NCBI RefSeq assembly: GCF_027667425.1
Contig: NZ_JAQEGR010000017.1
Span: forward strand, 1-64,000
Direction: 5' to 3'
Source: Fusicatenibacter saccharivorans
Lineage (GTDB): Bacteria > Bacillota > Clostridia > Lachnospirales > Lachnospiraceae
Length of the DNA: 64,000 bases
The stretch's first letter is position 1; the number at the start of each line of letters is the position of its first letter. Of this stretch, positions 34,643-43,848 are shown piece by piece. A program made the translations under genes and the position numbers. Under the pieces are notes generated by a model. It saw nothing but the letters and a program-made list of their open reading frames with translations, ran no database searches and had not been told where the DNA came from.

Positions 34643-35764
34643 TTAGTGGGAAAACGAAGCCCGTGCGACGATGTTCTCCATCTCGCCCCATTTCTCCTCC
34701 ATATCCGCTACAAGCGCGATCTGTGTCCGCGCCCGTACGAGGTTGTGCTCCGGGTAAGCGGTTTTGAAGTAGGTATCGCCCATCAGGTAATCGGCGAGAA
34801 AACGGATGCCGCATTCGAGGGTCATTAATTTTGCACCCATCGGCAGCATTTCGACTTCCGCGCGGGTCAAAGAGCCTGCGCAGCCGGCGAGAAAGCCCTT
34901 TGTATAGCTCTCAAAGAGAGGAAGGGAAAGAGACACCTTCGAGACATCCTGTTCGTCCTCAGCGGCCGTATTCGCGCCGAAGCGGATCGAATCGCCGAAG
35001 TCAAAGATCGACAGTCCCGGCATGATTGTGTCTAGGTCGATGACGCAGATGCCCTCGCCGGTTTTGTCATCAATCATAATGTTGTTCAGCTTCGTATCGT
35101 TGTGCGTTACGCGGAGCGGCAGCTCGCCCGAGGCCTTCATGCGCTCGGCTACGCCGTAATCGTCTGCGTGGTCGAGGAAAAACGCCATCTCATCCGAAAC
35201 GTTTTTCAGCCGTCCTTTCGGATCCGCCTGCGCCGCCTGTAAAAGCGCCTGGTAGCGGAGCGGTGTGTTGTGGAAATCCGGGATCGTCTCGAAAAGAGAG
35301 GCGGACGGAAAATCGGAGAGCATCTGCTGGAAGCGGCCGAAAGCATTACCGGTCTCGTAAAACAGCTTTGGATCTGTCACGGCATCATAGCAGGACGCAT
35401 CGGAAATAAAGAGAAATGCGCGCCAGAATTCTCCGCGCTCATCGACGAAAAACCAGGCATCGTCTGTCGTCGGAATCAGGTTCAGCGTCTCGTGGAATGG
35501 ATCTCCTCCTGCGGCTGTGATTTTTTTCCGCAGAAATGATGTTACCTGTGCAATATTCTGCATCAGCTCCGTTGGATTGTGGAAAACGGTGCGGTTCATG
35601 CGCTGCAGAATCGATTTGCGGAGGACGCCGTTTTCGGTGGAGCGCACCAGAAACGTATCGTTGATATGGCCGTTCCCGTGCGGCGTCCAGTCTGTAATCG
35701 TTCCCGGGAAAGCAAATGCGTGGACAATGGAAGAGAGTTCTTCCTGTGTGTATGTAATCATCAT
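34643..35764 (-). CDS. NahK-like sugar 1-kinase (aminoglycoside phosphotransferase fold)
   Basis: A 373-residue protein of the APH/choline kinase fold. The N-terminal part is 'PHGNGHINDTFLV', a nucleotide loop. The catalytic loop is 'RVTHNDTKLNNIMID' and the metal-binding Asp is in 'CVIDLDTIMPG'. The length and these loops resemble N-acetylhexosamine 1-kinase (NahK) of the lacto-N-biose/galacto-N-biose pathway. Another sugar kinase role is possible. It is convergent with the beta-galactosidase gene. AAGGAGTTTATACCC precedes ATG 35764. Confidence 0.72.
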   Translation of the reverse strand: MMITYTQEELSSIVHAFAFPGTITDWTPHGNGHINDTFLVRSTENGVLRKSILQRMNRTVFHNPTELMQNIAQVTSFLRKKITAAGGDPFHETLNLIPTTDDAWFFVDERGEFWRAFLFISDASCYDAVTDPKLFYETGNAFGRFQQMLSDFPSASLFETIPDFHNTPLRYQALLQAAQADPKGRLKNVSDEMAFFLDHADDYGVAERMKASGELPLRVTHNDTKLNNIMIDDKTGEGICVIDLDTIMPGLSIFDFGDSIRFGANTAAEDEQDVSKVSLSLPLFESYTKGFLAGCAGSLTRAEVEMLPMGAKLMTLECGIRFLADYLMGDTYFKTAYPEHNLVRARTQIALVADMEEKWGEMENIVARASFSH

Positions 35765-35850
35765 GGGTATAAACTCCTTATTTTAATTAGACAAACCTGA
35801 TTAAGTAAAGCACACGCAGGGCGAAAAGTCAAGAAAAGGGCGCGAAACGA

Positions 35851-35880
35851 TTGACAACGAGCGGCATTTCTGACTATAAT
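35851..35880 (+). promoter_or_regulatory. Promoter of the ilvBN operon
   Basis: TTGACA 35851-35856 and TATAAT 35875-35880 with 18-nt spacing. Confidence 0.75.
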
Positions 35881-35904
35881 AGACAGTAATTTAAGAAAAA
35901 ACAA

Positions 35905-36226
35905 AACCTAAAATGCAGTGACAGGGAGGAGTACCTGGCGGCGCAAAGCAAAGAGAGGAGATGGCTGGTGAGAATCTCCGTGAGCGTGCCTGCGGAAGTA
36001 GCCCTCGAGCAGTGGACTGAACAGAAAAAGCGGACAGCAATGTTTTCCAAGTAGGCTCCAACGTAGTTCCCACGTTACCGGGATGCCGTATCGGATGAAA
36101 AAAGTTAAATCCTGTACGGAATGAGCAGAAGTGTATTCTTCTGGAATTCAGGTGGTACCGTGGATGGAAACATTCTCCCTGAACGTAAGGCACAGAAAAG
36201 GTGTTTTATGTTCGGGGATTTTTTAT
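35905..36226 (+). ncRNA. T-box leader of ilvBN
   Basis: The T-box sequence AGGTGGTACCGTGG (36150-36163) is exact. The terminator follows: TCCCTGAACGTAAGGCAC (36175-36192) pairs with GGTGTTTTATGTTCGGGGA (36200-36218), then TTTTTT. AAAGAGAGGAGAT near 35950 is the Stem I GA motif, closed by ATCTCC. The specifier is uncertain: GUA (Val) after GGAA near 35998 is one candidate and CUC (Leu) the other. Either fits branched-chain amino-acid control. Confidence 0.9.
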
Positions 36227-36255
36227 GCAGCAAATTTAGAACAGGAGGTTTTCAT

Positions 36256-37974
36256 ATGAAACAGATTACAGGAAACAAACTTCTGGTAAAGGCTCTGAAG
36301 GAGGAGGGTGTTGAGTATCTCTTCGGTTATCCGGGAGCCTGCACCATTGACATCAGCGATGAGCTTTACAAACAGGATGAAATCAAAATCGTTCTGCCGC
36401 GCCACGAGCAGGCGCTGGTGCATGAGGCGGATGCCTATGCGAGAACGACAGGAAAAGTCGGCGTATGCCTCGTTACCAGCGGCCCTGGTGCAACCAACCT
36501 GGTCACCGGTCTTGCAACGGCAAACTACGACAGCGTTCCGCTTGTCTGCTTCACCGGACAGGTAGCCCGCCACCTCATCGGAAACGATGCATTCCAGGAG
36601 GTTGATATTGTCGGCATCACCCGCAGCATCACGAAATACGGCGTGACGGTAAGAAACCGTGAAGATCTCGGACGCATCATCAAAGAAGCCTTTTACATCG
36701 CCCGCACCGGAAAACCGGGCCCGGTGCTCATTGATCTTCCAAAAGATGTCATGGCAGAGCTCGGCAGCGCAGAGTATCCGAAGAACGTCAACATCCGCGG
36801 CTACAAACCGAACACCAGCGTACACATCGGCCAGTTAAAACGTGCGCTGAAAATGCTCGCAAAAGCAAAACGCCCGCTGTTTCTTGCCGGAGGCGGCGTC
36901 AACATCGCACATGCGCAGGAAGTGTTCCGCGAAGTGGTCGAGAAAACACAGGTGCCGGTTGTCACAACCGTTATGGGACGCGGCGCGATCTCCACGAAAC
37001 ACCCGCTGTTCATCGGAAACCTTGGCATGCACGGCGCGTATGCGGCGAATATGGCAGTCAGCGAGTGCGATCTGCTGTTCTCGATCGGAACACGTTTCAA
37101 TGACCGTATCACCGGAAAGCTGCATGAATTTGCCCCGCACGCGCAGATTGTCCACATCGACATCGACACAGCTTCGATCTCCCGAAACATCCACGTCGAT
37201 ATTCCGATCGTAGCCGATGCAAAAGAGGCGATCACGAAGATAGCAGAGTACGTAGAGCCATGCTCCACATCGAAATGGCTTGCCCAGATTGATGCCTGGA
37301 AGAACGAGCATCCGCTGACGATGCGCCCGAACGGCGTGATGGGACCGCTCGATATTTTCAACGCGATCAACGAGCAGTTTGACGATGCGATTATCGTCAC
37401 CGACGTCGGACAGCACCAGATGCTGACAAGTCAGTACGTCGACATTACCGAAAACCGCCAGATCATCATGTCCGGCGGCCTTGGAACGATGGGATACGGC
37501 CTTCCGGGCGCGATCGGAGCAAAAATCGGCAACCCGGACAAACCGGTCATCGCGATTTCCGGTGACGGCGGTATGCAGATGAATATTCAGGAGCTGGCGA
37601 CTGCCGTTCTCGAGGAGCTGCCGGTCATCCTGTGTATCTTCAATAATGAATACCTCGGCATGGTACGCCAGTGGCAGAAGCTGTTTTACGGCAAACGGTA
37701 CAGCATGACAAACCTGCGCGCCGGTGCACTTTCCCGCAGAACAGACGGAGAAGAGTACCCGGAATACACGCCGAATTTTATCAAATTGGCTGAGAGTTAC
37801 GGCGCAAAAGGAATCCGTGTCATGAAGAAAGAGGATATCGCGGCTGCGTTTGAAGAGGCGAAGAAAAACACCAAGACTCCGACAATCATCGAATTTATCA
37901 TCGATCCGGAGGAGATGGTTTACCCGATGATCAAGCCGGGCGGAACGCTCGAAGATATGATTATGGACTGTTAG
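36256..37974 (+). CDS. ilvB: Acetolactate synthase large (catalytic) subunit
   Basis: A 572-residue ThDP enzyme that joins pyruvate units to acetolactate, the entry to valine, leucine and isoleucine. The catalytic Glu is in 'LPRHEQALVHEADAYAR', then 'SGPGATNLVTGLA', and the ThDP/Mg motif is 'SGDGGMQMNIQELATA' ending in 'CIFNNEY'. FAD-binding and C-terminal domains are complete. ATG 36256 has ACAGGAGG 8 nt upstream. The small subunit follows after 12 nt. The T-box leader regulates it. Confidence 0.94.
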   Translation: MKQITGNKLLVKALKEEGVEYLFGYPGACTIDISDELYKQDEIKIVLPRHEQALVHEADAYARTTGKVGVCLVTSGPGATNLVTGLATANYDSVPLVCFTGQVARHLIGNDAFQEVDIVGITRSITKYGVTVRNREDLGRIIKEAFYIARTGKPGPVLIDLPKDVMAELGSAEYPKNVNIRGYKPNTSVHIGQLKRALKMLAKAKRPLFLAGGGVNIAHAQEVFREVVEKTQVPVVTTVMGRGAISTKHPLFIGNLGMHGAYAANMAVSECDLLFSIGTRFNDRITGKLHEFAPHAQIVHIDIDTASISRNIHVDIPIVADAKEAITKIAEYVEPCSTSKWLAQIDAWKNEHPLTMRPNGVMGPLDIFNAINEQFDDAIIVTDVGQHQMLTSQYVDITENRQIIMSGGLGTMGYGLPGAIGAKIGNPDKPVIAISGDGGMQMNIQELATAVLEELPVILCIFNNEYLGMVRQWQKLFYGKRYSMTNLRAGALSRRTDGEEYPEYTPNFIKLAESYGAKGIRVMKKEDIAAAFEEAKKNTKTPTIIEFIIDPEEMVYPMIKPGGTLEDMIMDC

Positions 37975-37986
37975 GAGGAGAGCGCG

Positions 37987-38496
37987 ATGAATAAGGGAAT
38001 GAAAAAAAGATGGATTTCACTGTACGTAGAAAACCAGGTTGGTGTCCTTTCCAAGATTTCCGGGCTTTTTTCCGCAAAAAGCTATAACTTGGACAGCCTG
38101 ACCGTCGGAACGACCGAGGACCCGACCGTATCGCGTATGACGATCGCCACGGTCAGTGACGATGAGACGTTTGAGCAGATCAAAAAACAGCTGAACCGCA
38201 TGGTCGAGGTCATCAAAGTCATCGACTTCACCGACGTGTTTGTGCGCATGAAAGAGATTCTGTATATCAAGGTATTCAACTGCAGCGCAGCTGACAAAGT
38301 CGAGCTGTTCCAGATCGCTGAGACGTTCAAGGCGAAGGTCATCGACTACGGAAAAGACAGCCTGCTGCTCGAGTTTGTCCAGACGGCGACGAAAAACGAT
38401 GCAGTTGTGAAGCTGATGAAAGAGGAATTCAGCAAGATCGAAGTCGTGCGCGGCGGAAGCGTCGGTATCGAGTCGATCAATGTGATGGAGCGGTAA
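37987..38496 (+). CDS. ilvN: Acetolactate synthase small (regulatory) subunit
   Basis: A 169-residue regulatory subunit. An ACT domain opens with 'SLYVENQVGVLSKISGLFSA' followed by 'NLDSLTVG', the valine-binding region, and a C-terminal domain (about 85-160) ends 'VVRGGSVGIESINVMER'. It binds IlvB and confers valine feedback. GGAGGAGAGCGCG precedes ATG 37987. It is the last intact gene of the operon. Confidence 0.93.
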   Translation: MNKGMKKRWISLYVENQVGVLSKISGLFSAKSYNLDSLTVGTTEDPTVSRMTIATVSDDETFEQIKKQLNRMVEVIKVIDFTDVFVRMKEILYIKVFNCSAADKVELFQIAETFKAKVIDYGKDSLLLEFVQTATKNDAVVKLMKEEFSKIEVVRGGSVGIESINVMER

Positions 38497-38510
38497 AAGA
38501 GAGGACGTTT

Positions 38511-38717
38511 TTGCGTGAACGAAAAGAGTATTACCACAATTACGTTAAAAAGATTAATAAGAAAAGTGTGTATCAGTACATCTATGAGCACCGCCAGATG
38601 GCGAAGCAGCAGATTGTGCAGGATCTGACGATGGAGCTTTCGATGCACAGCGGAACGCTCGAGCATATCTGCATCGACCCGGAAGGGCCGGAGTGCTACT
38701 GCGCTTCTTTTTATTGA
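38511..38717 (+). pseudogene. ROK-type regulator remnant (N-terminal helix-turn-helix only)
   Basis: A 68-residue frame starting at TTG 38511, 14 nt after ilvN. 'KKINKKSVYQYIYEHRQMAK' and 'QQIVQDLTMELSMHSG' resemble the N-terminal winged helix of ROK/NagC-type sugar regulators. The sugar-kinase-like domain (about 300 residues) is absent, and the tail 'ICIDPEGPECYCASFY' matches nothing I know. A terminator lies shortly after. It is either a decayed gene or a short DNA-binding protein. Confidence 0.5.
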
Positions 38718-38769
38718 AGAGTTTCTGCAGTCGGAATTTTAATTTTTAGTTATAGAATTTCAGGGATAG

Positions 38770-38821
38770 AAAATCCGGGAACGGAAAGTTTTACATTGCT
38801 TTCCATTCCCGGATTTTTTCT
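38770..38821. terminator. Terminator before lrgB (convergent)
   Basis: AATCCGGGAACGGAAAG pairs with CTTTCCATTCCCGGATT with A and T runs on both sides. Confidence 0.85.
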
Positions 38822-38842
38822 GTTTTTTATCAGTGTTCGTTT

Positions 38843-39535
38843 TTAGATAAACATCGCATAAATCGACGCTCCGACCACAGTCAGAATACCTGCAACTGCA
38901 ATCGAAAGGCTGCTCATCGCGCCCTCGACATCGCCCATCTCCATGGCCTTCGCCGTACCGATCGCATGGGAGGCCGATCCGATACTGATGCCCTTTGCAA
39001 TCGGCTCCTCAATGTGAAACAGCTTGCAGAGCGTCTCCGCCAGCATATTTCCCAGCACACCCGTGATGATGATAACGGCAACCGTGATCGTCACCGCACC
39101 GCCGAGTTCTTCCGAAACACCCATGCCGATGGCCGTTGTGATGGATTTCGGCAGCAGTGTTACATACATTTTATGATTCAGATTGAAGATCAGCGCCAGC
39201 GCGAGAACCACGGTAAGGCTCGTCAGCACGCCGGAGAGAATACCGGCGAGGATGGCTTTGATATTCTTTTTCAATGCCTCCATCTGCTCATACAGCGGAA
39301 TCGCAAGGCAGACCGTTGCAGGAGTCAGCAGATAGCTCAAGTATTTTGCACCGTCATTATAATTCTGATAATCGATATCGAAAACAGCAAGGAATACAAT
39401 GACGACTGCAATGGAAATCAGCAGCGGATTGAAAATCGGAAGCCCAAATTTTTTCTTTAACAGTATGCCGAGCTCATACGCCAGAAGGCTGATGACAACG
39501 CCGAAAAATGCAGATTCACAGAGCATATTTGTCAT
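38843..39535 (-). CDS. lrgB: LrgB/CidB family membrane protein
   Basis: A 230-residue protein with about six membrane helices. 'LPKSITTAIGMGVSEELGG' and 'GSASHAIGTAKAMEMGDVEG' are the LrgB signatures. With LrgA it forms a holin-like pair first linked to murein hydrolase control in Staphylococcus and later to pyruvate uptake in Bacillus (PftAB). ATG 39535 overlaps the lrgA stop in ATGA, so the two are co-translated. Confidence 0.9.
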   Translation of the reverse strand: MTNMLCESAFFGVVISLLAYELGILLKKKFGLPIFNPLLISIAVVIVFLAVFDIDYQNYNDGAKYLSYLLTPATVCLAIPLYEQMEALKKNIKAILAGILSGVLTSLTVVLALALIFNLNHKMYVTLLPKSITTAIGMGVSEELGGAVTITVAVIIITGVLGNMLAETLCKLFHIEEPIAKGISIGSASHAIGTAKAMEMGDVEGAMSSLSIAVAGILTVVGASIYAMFI

Positions 39536-39945
39536 TTTGCGTCCCCTCCTTTGTGTTTCTTTTCCAGCCGGATGACCGCCTGTGTCACGCGTCCGGACAC
39601 AATCATAACGACGATGGTGCTGACGAGCGTAATCACGAGAACCGGAACGAGAACGGCTTTTAATTCACCCCAGGATTCCATCAGGCCGACGCCCGCCGGA
39701 ATGAACATGACCGGCATGATCTCAATCATAAACTTGCCTGCGTCCTCGACGGCATCAAGTTTTAATGCCCCCGTCATCAGAAGCGCCAGCATCAGCACAA
39801 GGCCGTAGATACTTGCCGGAATCGGAAGCGGCAGCACGGCGTGCAGGATTTCTCCGACGAACGAAACCGCCATAATTACAAGGAACTGTCTTAATAATTT
39901 CACTTTTTCTGTTGTCCTTTCTCCCCATAACCCACATAACATCAC
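39532..39945 (-). CDS. lrgA: LrgA/CidA family holin-like protein
   Basis: A 137-residue protein with four membrane helices. 'LPLPIPASIYGLVLMLALLM' and 'VMFIPAGVGLMESWGEL' are the LrgA/CidA signatures. The C-terminus is basic and cytoplasmic. The start is uncertain: ATG 39945 has only a weak GAGAAG upstream, while GTG 39903 (KLLRQFLVIMA) has AGAAAGGA about 12 nt before it and matches the usual family length better. It is the upstream member of the lrgAB pair. Confidence 0.87.
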   Translation of the reverse strand: MMLCGLWGERTTEKVKLLRQFLVIMAVSFVGEILHAVLPLPIPASIYGLVLMLALLMTGALKLDAVEDAGKFMIEIMPVMFIPAGVGLMESWGELKAVLVPVLVITLVSTIVVMIVSGRVTQAVIRLEKKHKGGDAK

Positions 39946-40040
39946 TTCTTCTCAATGTCACGACCCCGATTATACTACCCGCGTAAAAGAATTTCAACCG
40001 TAAATGTTACTGCAATTTTGGCTATTTTTGCCAAAAAAGG

Positions 40041-40091
40041 CAAAAAAATGCCCGCCAATCAAACGAAAAAGTGAAATCGGTGGGCATTTTA
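40041..40091 (-). terminator. Terminator after the NhaC gene
   Basis: ATGCCCGCC pairs with GGTGGGCAT; on the minus strand TTTTTTT follows. Next to it TTTTGCC-AAAAAA-GGCAAAA (40026-40045) forms a second small hairpin. Confidence 0.75.
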
Positions 40092-40126
40092 ACATAATTT
40101 TTTGAGTTGATCCGATACGGAACTTT

Positions 40127-41452
40127 TTAAGCATTGCTTTCGGCATTTTTCCGATCCGGCAGAACGAAGATAAAGATCAGCGAACTGACAAGCAGCATGC
40201 CCGGATAGAAGAGGTTTGCCATGATTTCAAAGGCGGAGAGCTCATATCCCAGTTCATGCACCGCGGAAATCGCCACGAGCATCTGCGCGCCGTACGGCAG
40301 GATGCCCTGTGAGATGCAGGAGAAGGTATCGAGGAGCGATGCCGTTTTCCGTGGGGTGATGCCGTAGTCCTCGGACATCTGCTTTGCGATCGGGTTTGCC
40401 ATGACGATCGCGACGGTGTTGTTTGCGGTCGCAATGTCGAGCAGCGCGACGAGAATGCCGACACCGAGCTGGCCGCCCTTTTTTCCGCGGAAGATTTTGT
40501 GAATGGCACGAAGCAGGACAGTAAAGCCGCCGTTTTCCCGGATCAGCGCGCACATCGCAGCGACAAGAATCGCAACCATACATGTCTCAAACATACCCGA
40601 AGTGCCGCTTCCCATGCTGGAGAGCATATCCAAGAGCGTCGTCTGTCCCGTACCGAGCATGATAACGGCACCGGAAGCAATACCGATAAGGAGTACGACA
40701 AACACCTGAATGCCCGCGATGCCGCCGATCAGCACGAGCAGGTACGGAACCATCTGCAGCAGATGGTATTCGTGGACGACCGGTGTGCCCGGCGCCTGTC
40801 GGAAGGAGATTACAAGGATCAGCGCCAGCGCGGCAAGAGCAGCCGGGAGAGCGATCCAGAAGTTTTCACGGAACTTGTCTTTCATCTCGCAGCCCTGTCC
40901 GTTGCAGGCGGCGATTGTCGTGTCGGAGATGAAGGAGAGGTTGTCGCCGAACATGGATCCGCCCATGACGGAGGCGACGCAGAGCGCCAGCGAAAAGCCG
41001 GAGGTCTCGGCAACAGCAGCGGCGATCGGCACGAGAAGCGTGATCGTTCCGACGGAGGTTCCCATGGCCGTGGAGACGAAGCAGGCAACGACAAAGAGCA
41101 CAGCGACGGCATACTTTGCCGGAATCCAGGAGAGCATGAAATAGGCAATGCTCTCTGCACTGCTCCTTCCGACAACGCCGACAAACGTGCCTGCGGCGAG
41201 GAAGATCAGCAGCATTGTGATGATGTTTTTGTCCCCGATGCCCTGTCCCATGAGGGCGAGCTTTTCTTCAAACGGGACACTGCGGTTCTGCAGACAGGCG
41301 ACGAGGATCGCTGCCAGAAACGCGACGACGATGGGGATGTTGTAGAAGCCCATCGGAATTTTTAAAATATACTCGGAATAAATGCCGAGCCCCAGATAAA
41401 ACACCAGAAAAACGGCGATCGGGAGCAGGGCGGATGGCTTTCCTTTTTTCAT
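40127..41452 (-). CDS. NhaC family Na+/H+ antiporter
   Basis: A 441-residue transporter with about 11-12 membrane helices. 'FVSTAMGTSVGTITLLVPI' and 'GGSMFGDNLSFISDTTIAA' are the NhaC signatures, and 'DIATANNTVAIVMANPIAK' repeats the pattern in the second half. Such carriers exchange Na+ for H+, or malate/Na+ for lactate/H+. ATG 41452 is the first Met before the first helix, but its ribosome binding site (AAAGG about 15 nt upstream) is weak. The frame upstream to 41647 crosses the htpG terminator and is not coding. Confidence 0.87.
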   Translation of the reverse strand: MKKGKPSALLPIAVFLVFYLGLGIYSEYILKIPMGFYNIPIVVAFLAAILVACLQNRSVPFEEKLALMGQGIGDKNIITMLLIFLAAGTFVGVVGRSSAESIAYFMLSWIPAKYAVAVLFVVACFVSTAMGTSVGTITLLVPIAAAVAETSGFSLALCVASVMGGSMFGDNLSFISDTTIAACNGQGCEMKDKFRENFWIALPAALAALALILVISFRQAPGTPVVHEYHLLQMVPYLLVLIGGIAGIQVFVVLLIGIASGAVIMLGTGQTTLLDMLSSMGSGTSGMFETCMVAILVAAMCALIRENGGFTVLLRAIHKIFRGKKGGQLGVGILVALLDIATANNTVAIVMANPIAKQMSEDYGITPRKTASLLDTFSCISQGILPYGAQMLVAISAVHELGYELSAFEIMANLFYPGMLLVSSLIFIFVLPDRKNAESNA

Positions 41453-41554
41453 AGAAATAAATACCAGACCTTTCGTGTGATTTTCCTTATTTTTCAATAG
41501 GGCGAATAGAATTATTCTATCATCTGGATCAGAAATCGTAAAGTAAAAAAGCAG

Positions 41555-41604
41555 GAAAAAACACGCCGGACATCTGGTAAATTCCAGAAATCCGGCGTGT
41601 TTTA
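41555..41604 (-). terminator. Terminator after htpG
   Basis: On the minus strand AAAACACGCCGGA pairs with TCCGGCGTGTTTT followed by TT, between htpG and the NhaC gene. Confidence 0.85.
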
Positions 41605-41636
41605 TAAGAGGTGCGTTTTGCTGTGCCTGTGCTTTA

Positions 41637-43712
41637 TCATTTTGCAAGGAGCATCATAATCTGATTGCTTCTGCTTACGAATTTTGTCATCTCGTCCGGA
41701 GAGAGCGGTTTGTGGCTGATCATTGCCAGATCATACAGCTGCTCGCAGAACAGGGATGTGTTGTCGTTCTCGCCATTCTTCAGAATGTACTGAACGAGCG
41801 GATGTTTTGCATTCAGGATCAGGGTTTCCTGTCCGCCGAACATGGACGGATCCATGCCGGTCATGCCATACATCTTCATCATATCCTGCATCCGGCGGCT
41901 CTCCTCGGAAAGCGTTACCATGGAGGATACATTTTCGTCTTTCAGGTTCTCAACTTTGACGGTCAGGTCTTTCTTGTCGAGGACTTTGCGGAAGAGATCG
42001 GTCAGAGCATTTGTAGCGTCGGTCAGATCCTCACCGGACTCGTCTTTCATATCGTTGGTCAGATCTGCATCGATGCGCTGGAAGGTTACATGCTCGTTGT
42101 AACGCTCTGCATGGGTGATGAAAGCGGAGTCGATGTTGTGTTTCAGGATGACAGCATCCATGCCCTGGCTGCGGAACATGTTGATGTACTGGCTCTGCTG
42201 AACTTCGTCGGTGACGTAGTAAACAGTCGTTTTTTCCGGCTCTTTCTTCTCGTCAGCGTTTTCCGTATTTTCGGTATTCTCCGTAGTTTCAGCCTTCTCT
42301 TCGGTGTTCTCTGCAGGAGCTTCTTCTTTCTTATTCTCGTTGATGCAGTCCTCAAGAGTCAGATATTTTCCGTCGATGTTCTTGAACAGAATATAGTCCA
42401 TCATCTTCTTGGAGAATTTCTCGTCCTTGATGCATCCGTATTTGATGAATGGGTTGATATCATCCCAGTATTTCTCGTAATTCTCACGGTCGGTTTTGCA
42501 CATGCCGGAGAGCTTGTCAGCGAATTTCTTGGAGATGTACTCGGAGATCTTCTTGACAAATCCGTCGTTCTGCAGTGCGCTTCGGGATACGTTCAGCGGC
42601 AGATCCGGGCAGTCGATGACGCCTTTTAAGAGCATCAGGTATTCCGGAATGACTTCTTTGATGTTGTCGGCAATAAATACCTGGTTGTTGTACAGCTTGA
42701 TGGTTCCCTCGATGGAATCGTACTCGGTGTTGATACGCGGGAAGTAGAGGATACCTTTGAGGTTGAACGGATAGTCCATGTTCAGGTGGATCCAGAACAG
42801 CGGCTCGCGGTAGTCGTTGAAGACTTTGCGGTAGAATTCTTTATAATCCTCATCGCTGCACTCGTTTGGATGTTTGGTCCACAGCGGGTGGATATCACTG
42901 ATGGAAACCGGGCGTTTGTTGATTTTTACTTTCTCTTTGGCCGGGGAAACTTCAACCTGCTCTTTCGTTCCGTCTTCTTTTTCTTTCTCTTCGTATTTTG
43001 CGTCCTCGTGGATGTGCTCTACGACAACGTCGTCGTCTTTTAATTCGCTTTCATCGATGGTCTCGTATTCCTGCGGCGCATTTGCTTTGGACAGGAAAAT
43101 TTCAACCGGCATGAAGGAGCAGTATTTTTCCAGAACTTCGCGGACACGGTATTCGTTTGCGAATTCCAGGCAGTCCTCGTTCAGGAACAGAGTGATTTCG
43201 GTACCAACAGTTGTCTTGCTGCCCTCGGACATATCGTACTCGGTGCTTCCGTCACAGGTCCAGTGTACCGGGGTGGATCCTTCTTTATAGGAAAGAGAAT
43301 CGATGTGAACTTCATCTGCTACCATGAAAGCAGAGTAGAAACCAAGACCGAAGTGGCCGATCATCTGATCTGAATTCGTTTTGTCTTTGTATTTCTCCAG
43401 AAATTCGGTAGCGCCGGAGAAGGCGATCTGGGTAATATATTCTTCGACTTCGTCTGTGGTCATACCGATACCGTTATCGATGAATTTTAAGGTTTTCTCA
43501 TCCGGGTTTACAATCACCTGAATGGCTGCTTTGTAGTCATCCGGAAGTGCATATTCACCCATGCCGTCCAGTTTTTTCAGTTTGGTGATGGCATCGCAGC
43601 CGTTGGAAACGAGCTCGCGGACGAAGATATCGTGGTCGGAATACATCCATTTTTTGATAATCGGGAAAATATTGTCGCTGTTGATTGAAAGATTTCCATG
43701 TTTCGCACTCAT
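41637..43712 (-). CDS. htpG: Molecular chaperone HtpG (Hsp90)
   Basis: A 691-residue Hsp90. The N-terminal GHKL ATP site has 'VSNGCDAITKL', 'DNGIGMTTDEV' and 'QMIGHFGLGFYSAFMVADEV'. The middle domain contains 'PLNVSRSALQND'. The C-terminal dimerisation domain is complete. A strongly acidic linker rich in Glu/Asn/Thr lies at about residues 495-530, inside the middle region. A further charged linker is at about 220-260. ATG 43712 has AGGAG 9 nt upstream. A perfect CIRCE operator lies 137 bp before it. Confidence 0.95.
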   Translation of the reverse strand: MSAKHGNLSINSDNIFPIIKKWMYSDHDIFVRELVSNGCDAITKLKKLDGMGEYALPDDYKAAIQVIVNPDEKTLKFIDNGIGMTTDEVEEYITQIAFSGATEFLEKYKDKTNSDQMIGHFGLGFYSAFMVADEVHIDSLSYKEGSTPVHWTCDGSTEYDMSEGSKTTVGTEITLFLNEDCLEFANEYRVREVLEKYCSFMPVEIFLSKANAPQEYETIDESELKDDDVVVEHIHEDAKYEEKEKEDGTKEQVEVSPAKEKVKINKRPVSISDIHPLWTKHPNECSDEDYKEFYRKVFNDYREPLFWIHLNMDYPFNLKGILYFPRINTEYDSIEGTIKLYNNQVFIADNIKEVIPEYLMLLKGVIDCPDLPLNVSRSALQNDGFVKKISEYISKKFADKLSGMCKTDRENYEKYWDDINPFIKYGCIKDEKFSKKMMDYILFKNIDGKYLTLEDCINENKKEEAPAENTEEKAETTENTENTENADEKKEPEKTTVYYVTDEVQQSQYINMFRSQGMDAVILKHNIDSAFITHAERYNEHVTFQRIDADLTNDMKDESGEDLTDATNALTDLFRKVLDKKDLTVKVENLKDENVSSMVTLSEESRRMQDMMKMYGMTGMDPSMFGGQETLILNAKHPLVQYILKNGENDNTSLFCEQLYDLAMISHKPLSPDEMTKFVSRSNQIMMLLAK

Positions 43713-43812
43713 GAGAAACACACTCCTTTTCTTATAAAAATATTTTGATCCAGCAAAGCGGGAATATCATGCTTTTTTAGATGTCTGCAGCTTTTTTACT
43801 GCTCTGATAGTT

Positions 43813-43841
43813 ATAGTAATACTGGCACAGGGAAAAGTCAA
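43813..43841 (-). promoter_or_regulatory. Promoter of htpG
   Basis: On the minus strand TTGACT (43841-43836) and TACTAT (43818-43813) with 17-nt spacing, just downstream of the CIRCE element. Confidence 0.6.
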
Positions 43842-43848
43842 GGGGAAA

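Noticed and set aside
40499..41365. 288-residue plus-strand frame inside the NhaC gene
   Set aside because: Antisense, very rich in Asp/Arg/His, no known motifs; the NhaC reading is clear.
41712..42629. 305-residue plus-strand frame inside htpG
   Set aside because: Antisense shadow of a strongly conserved gene; no start signal.
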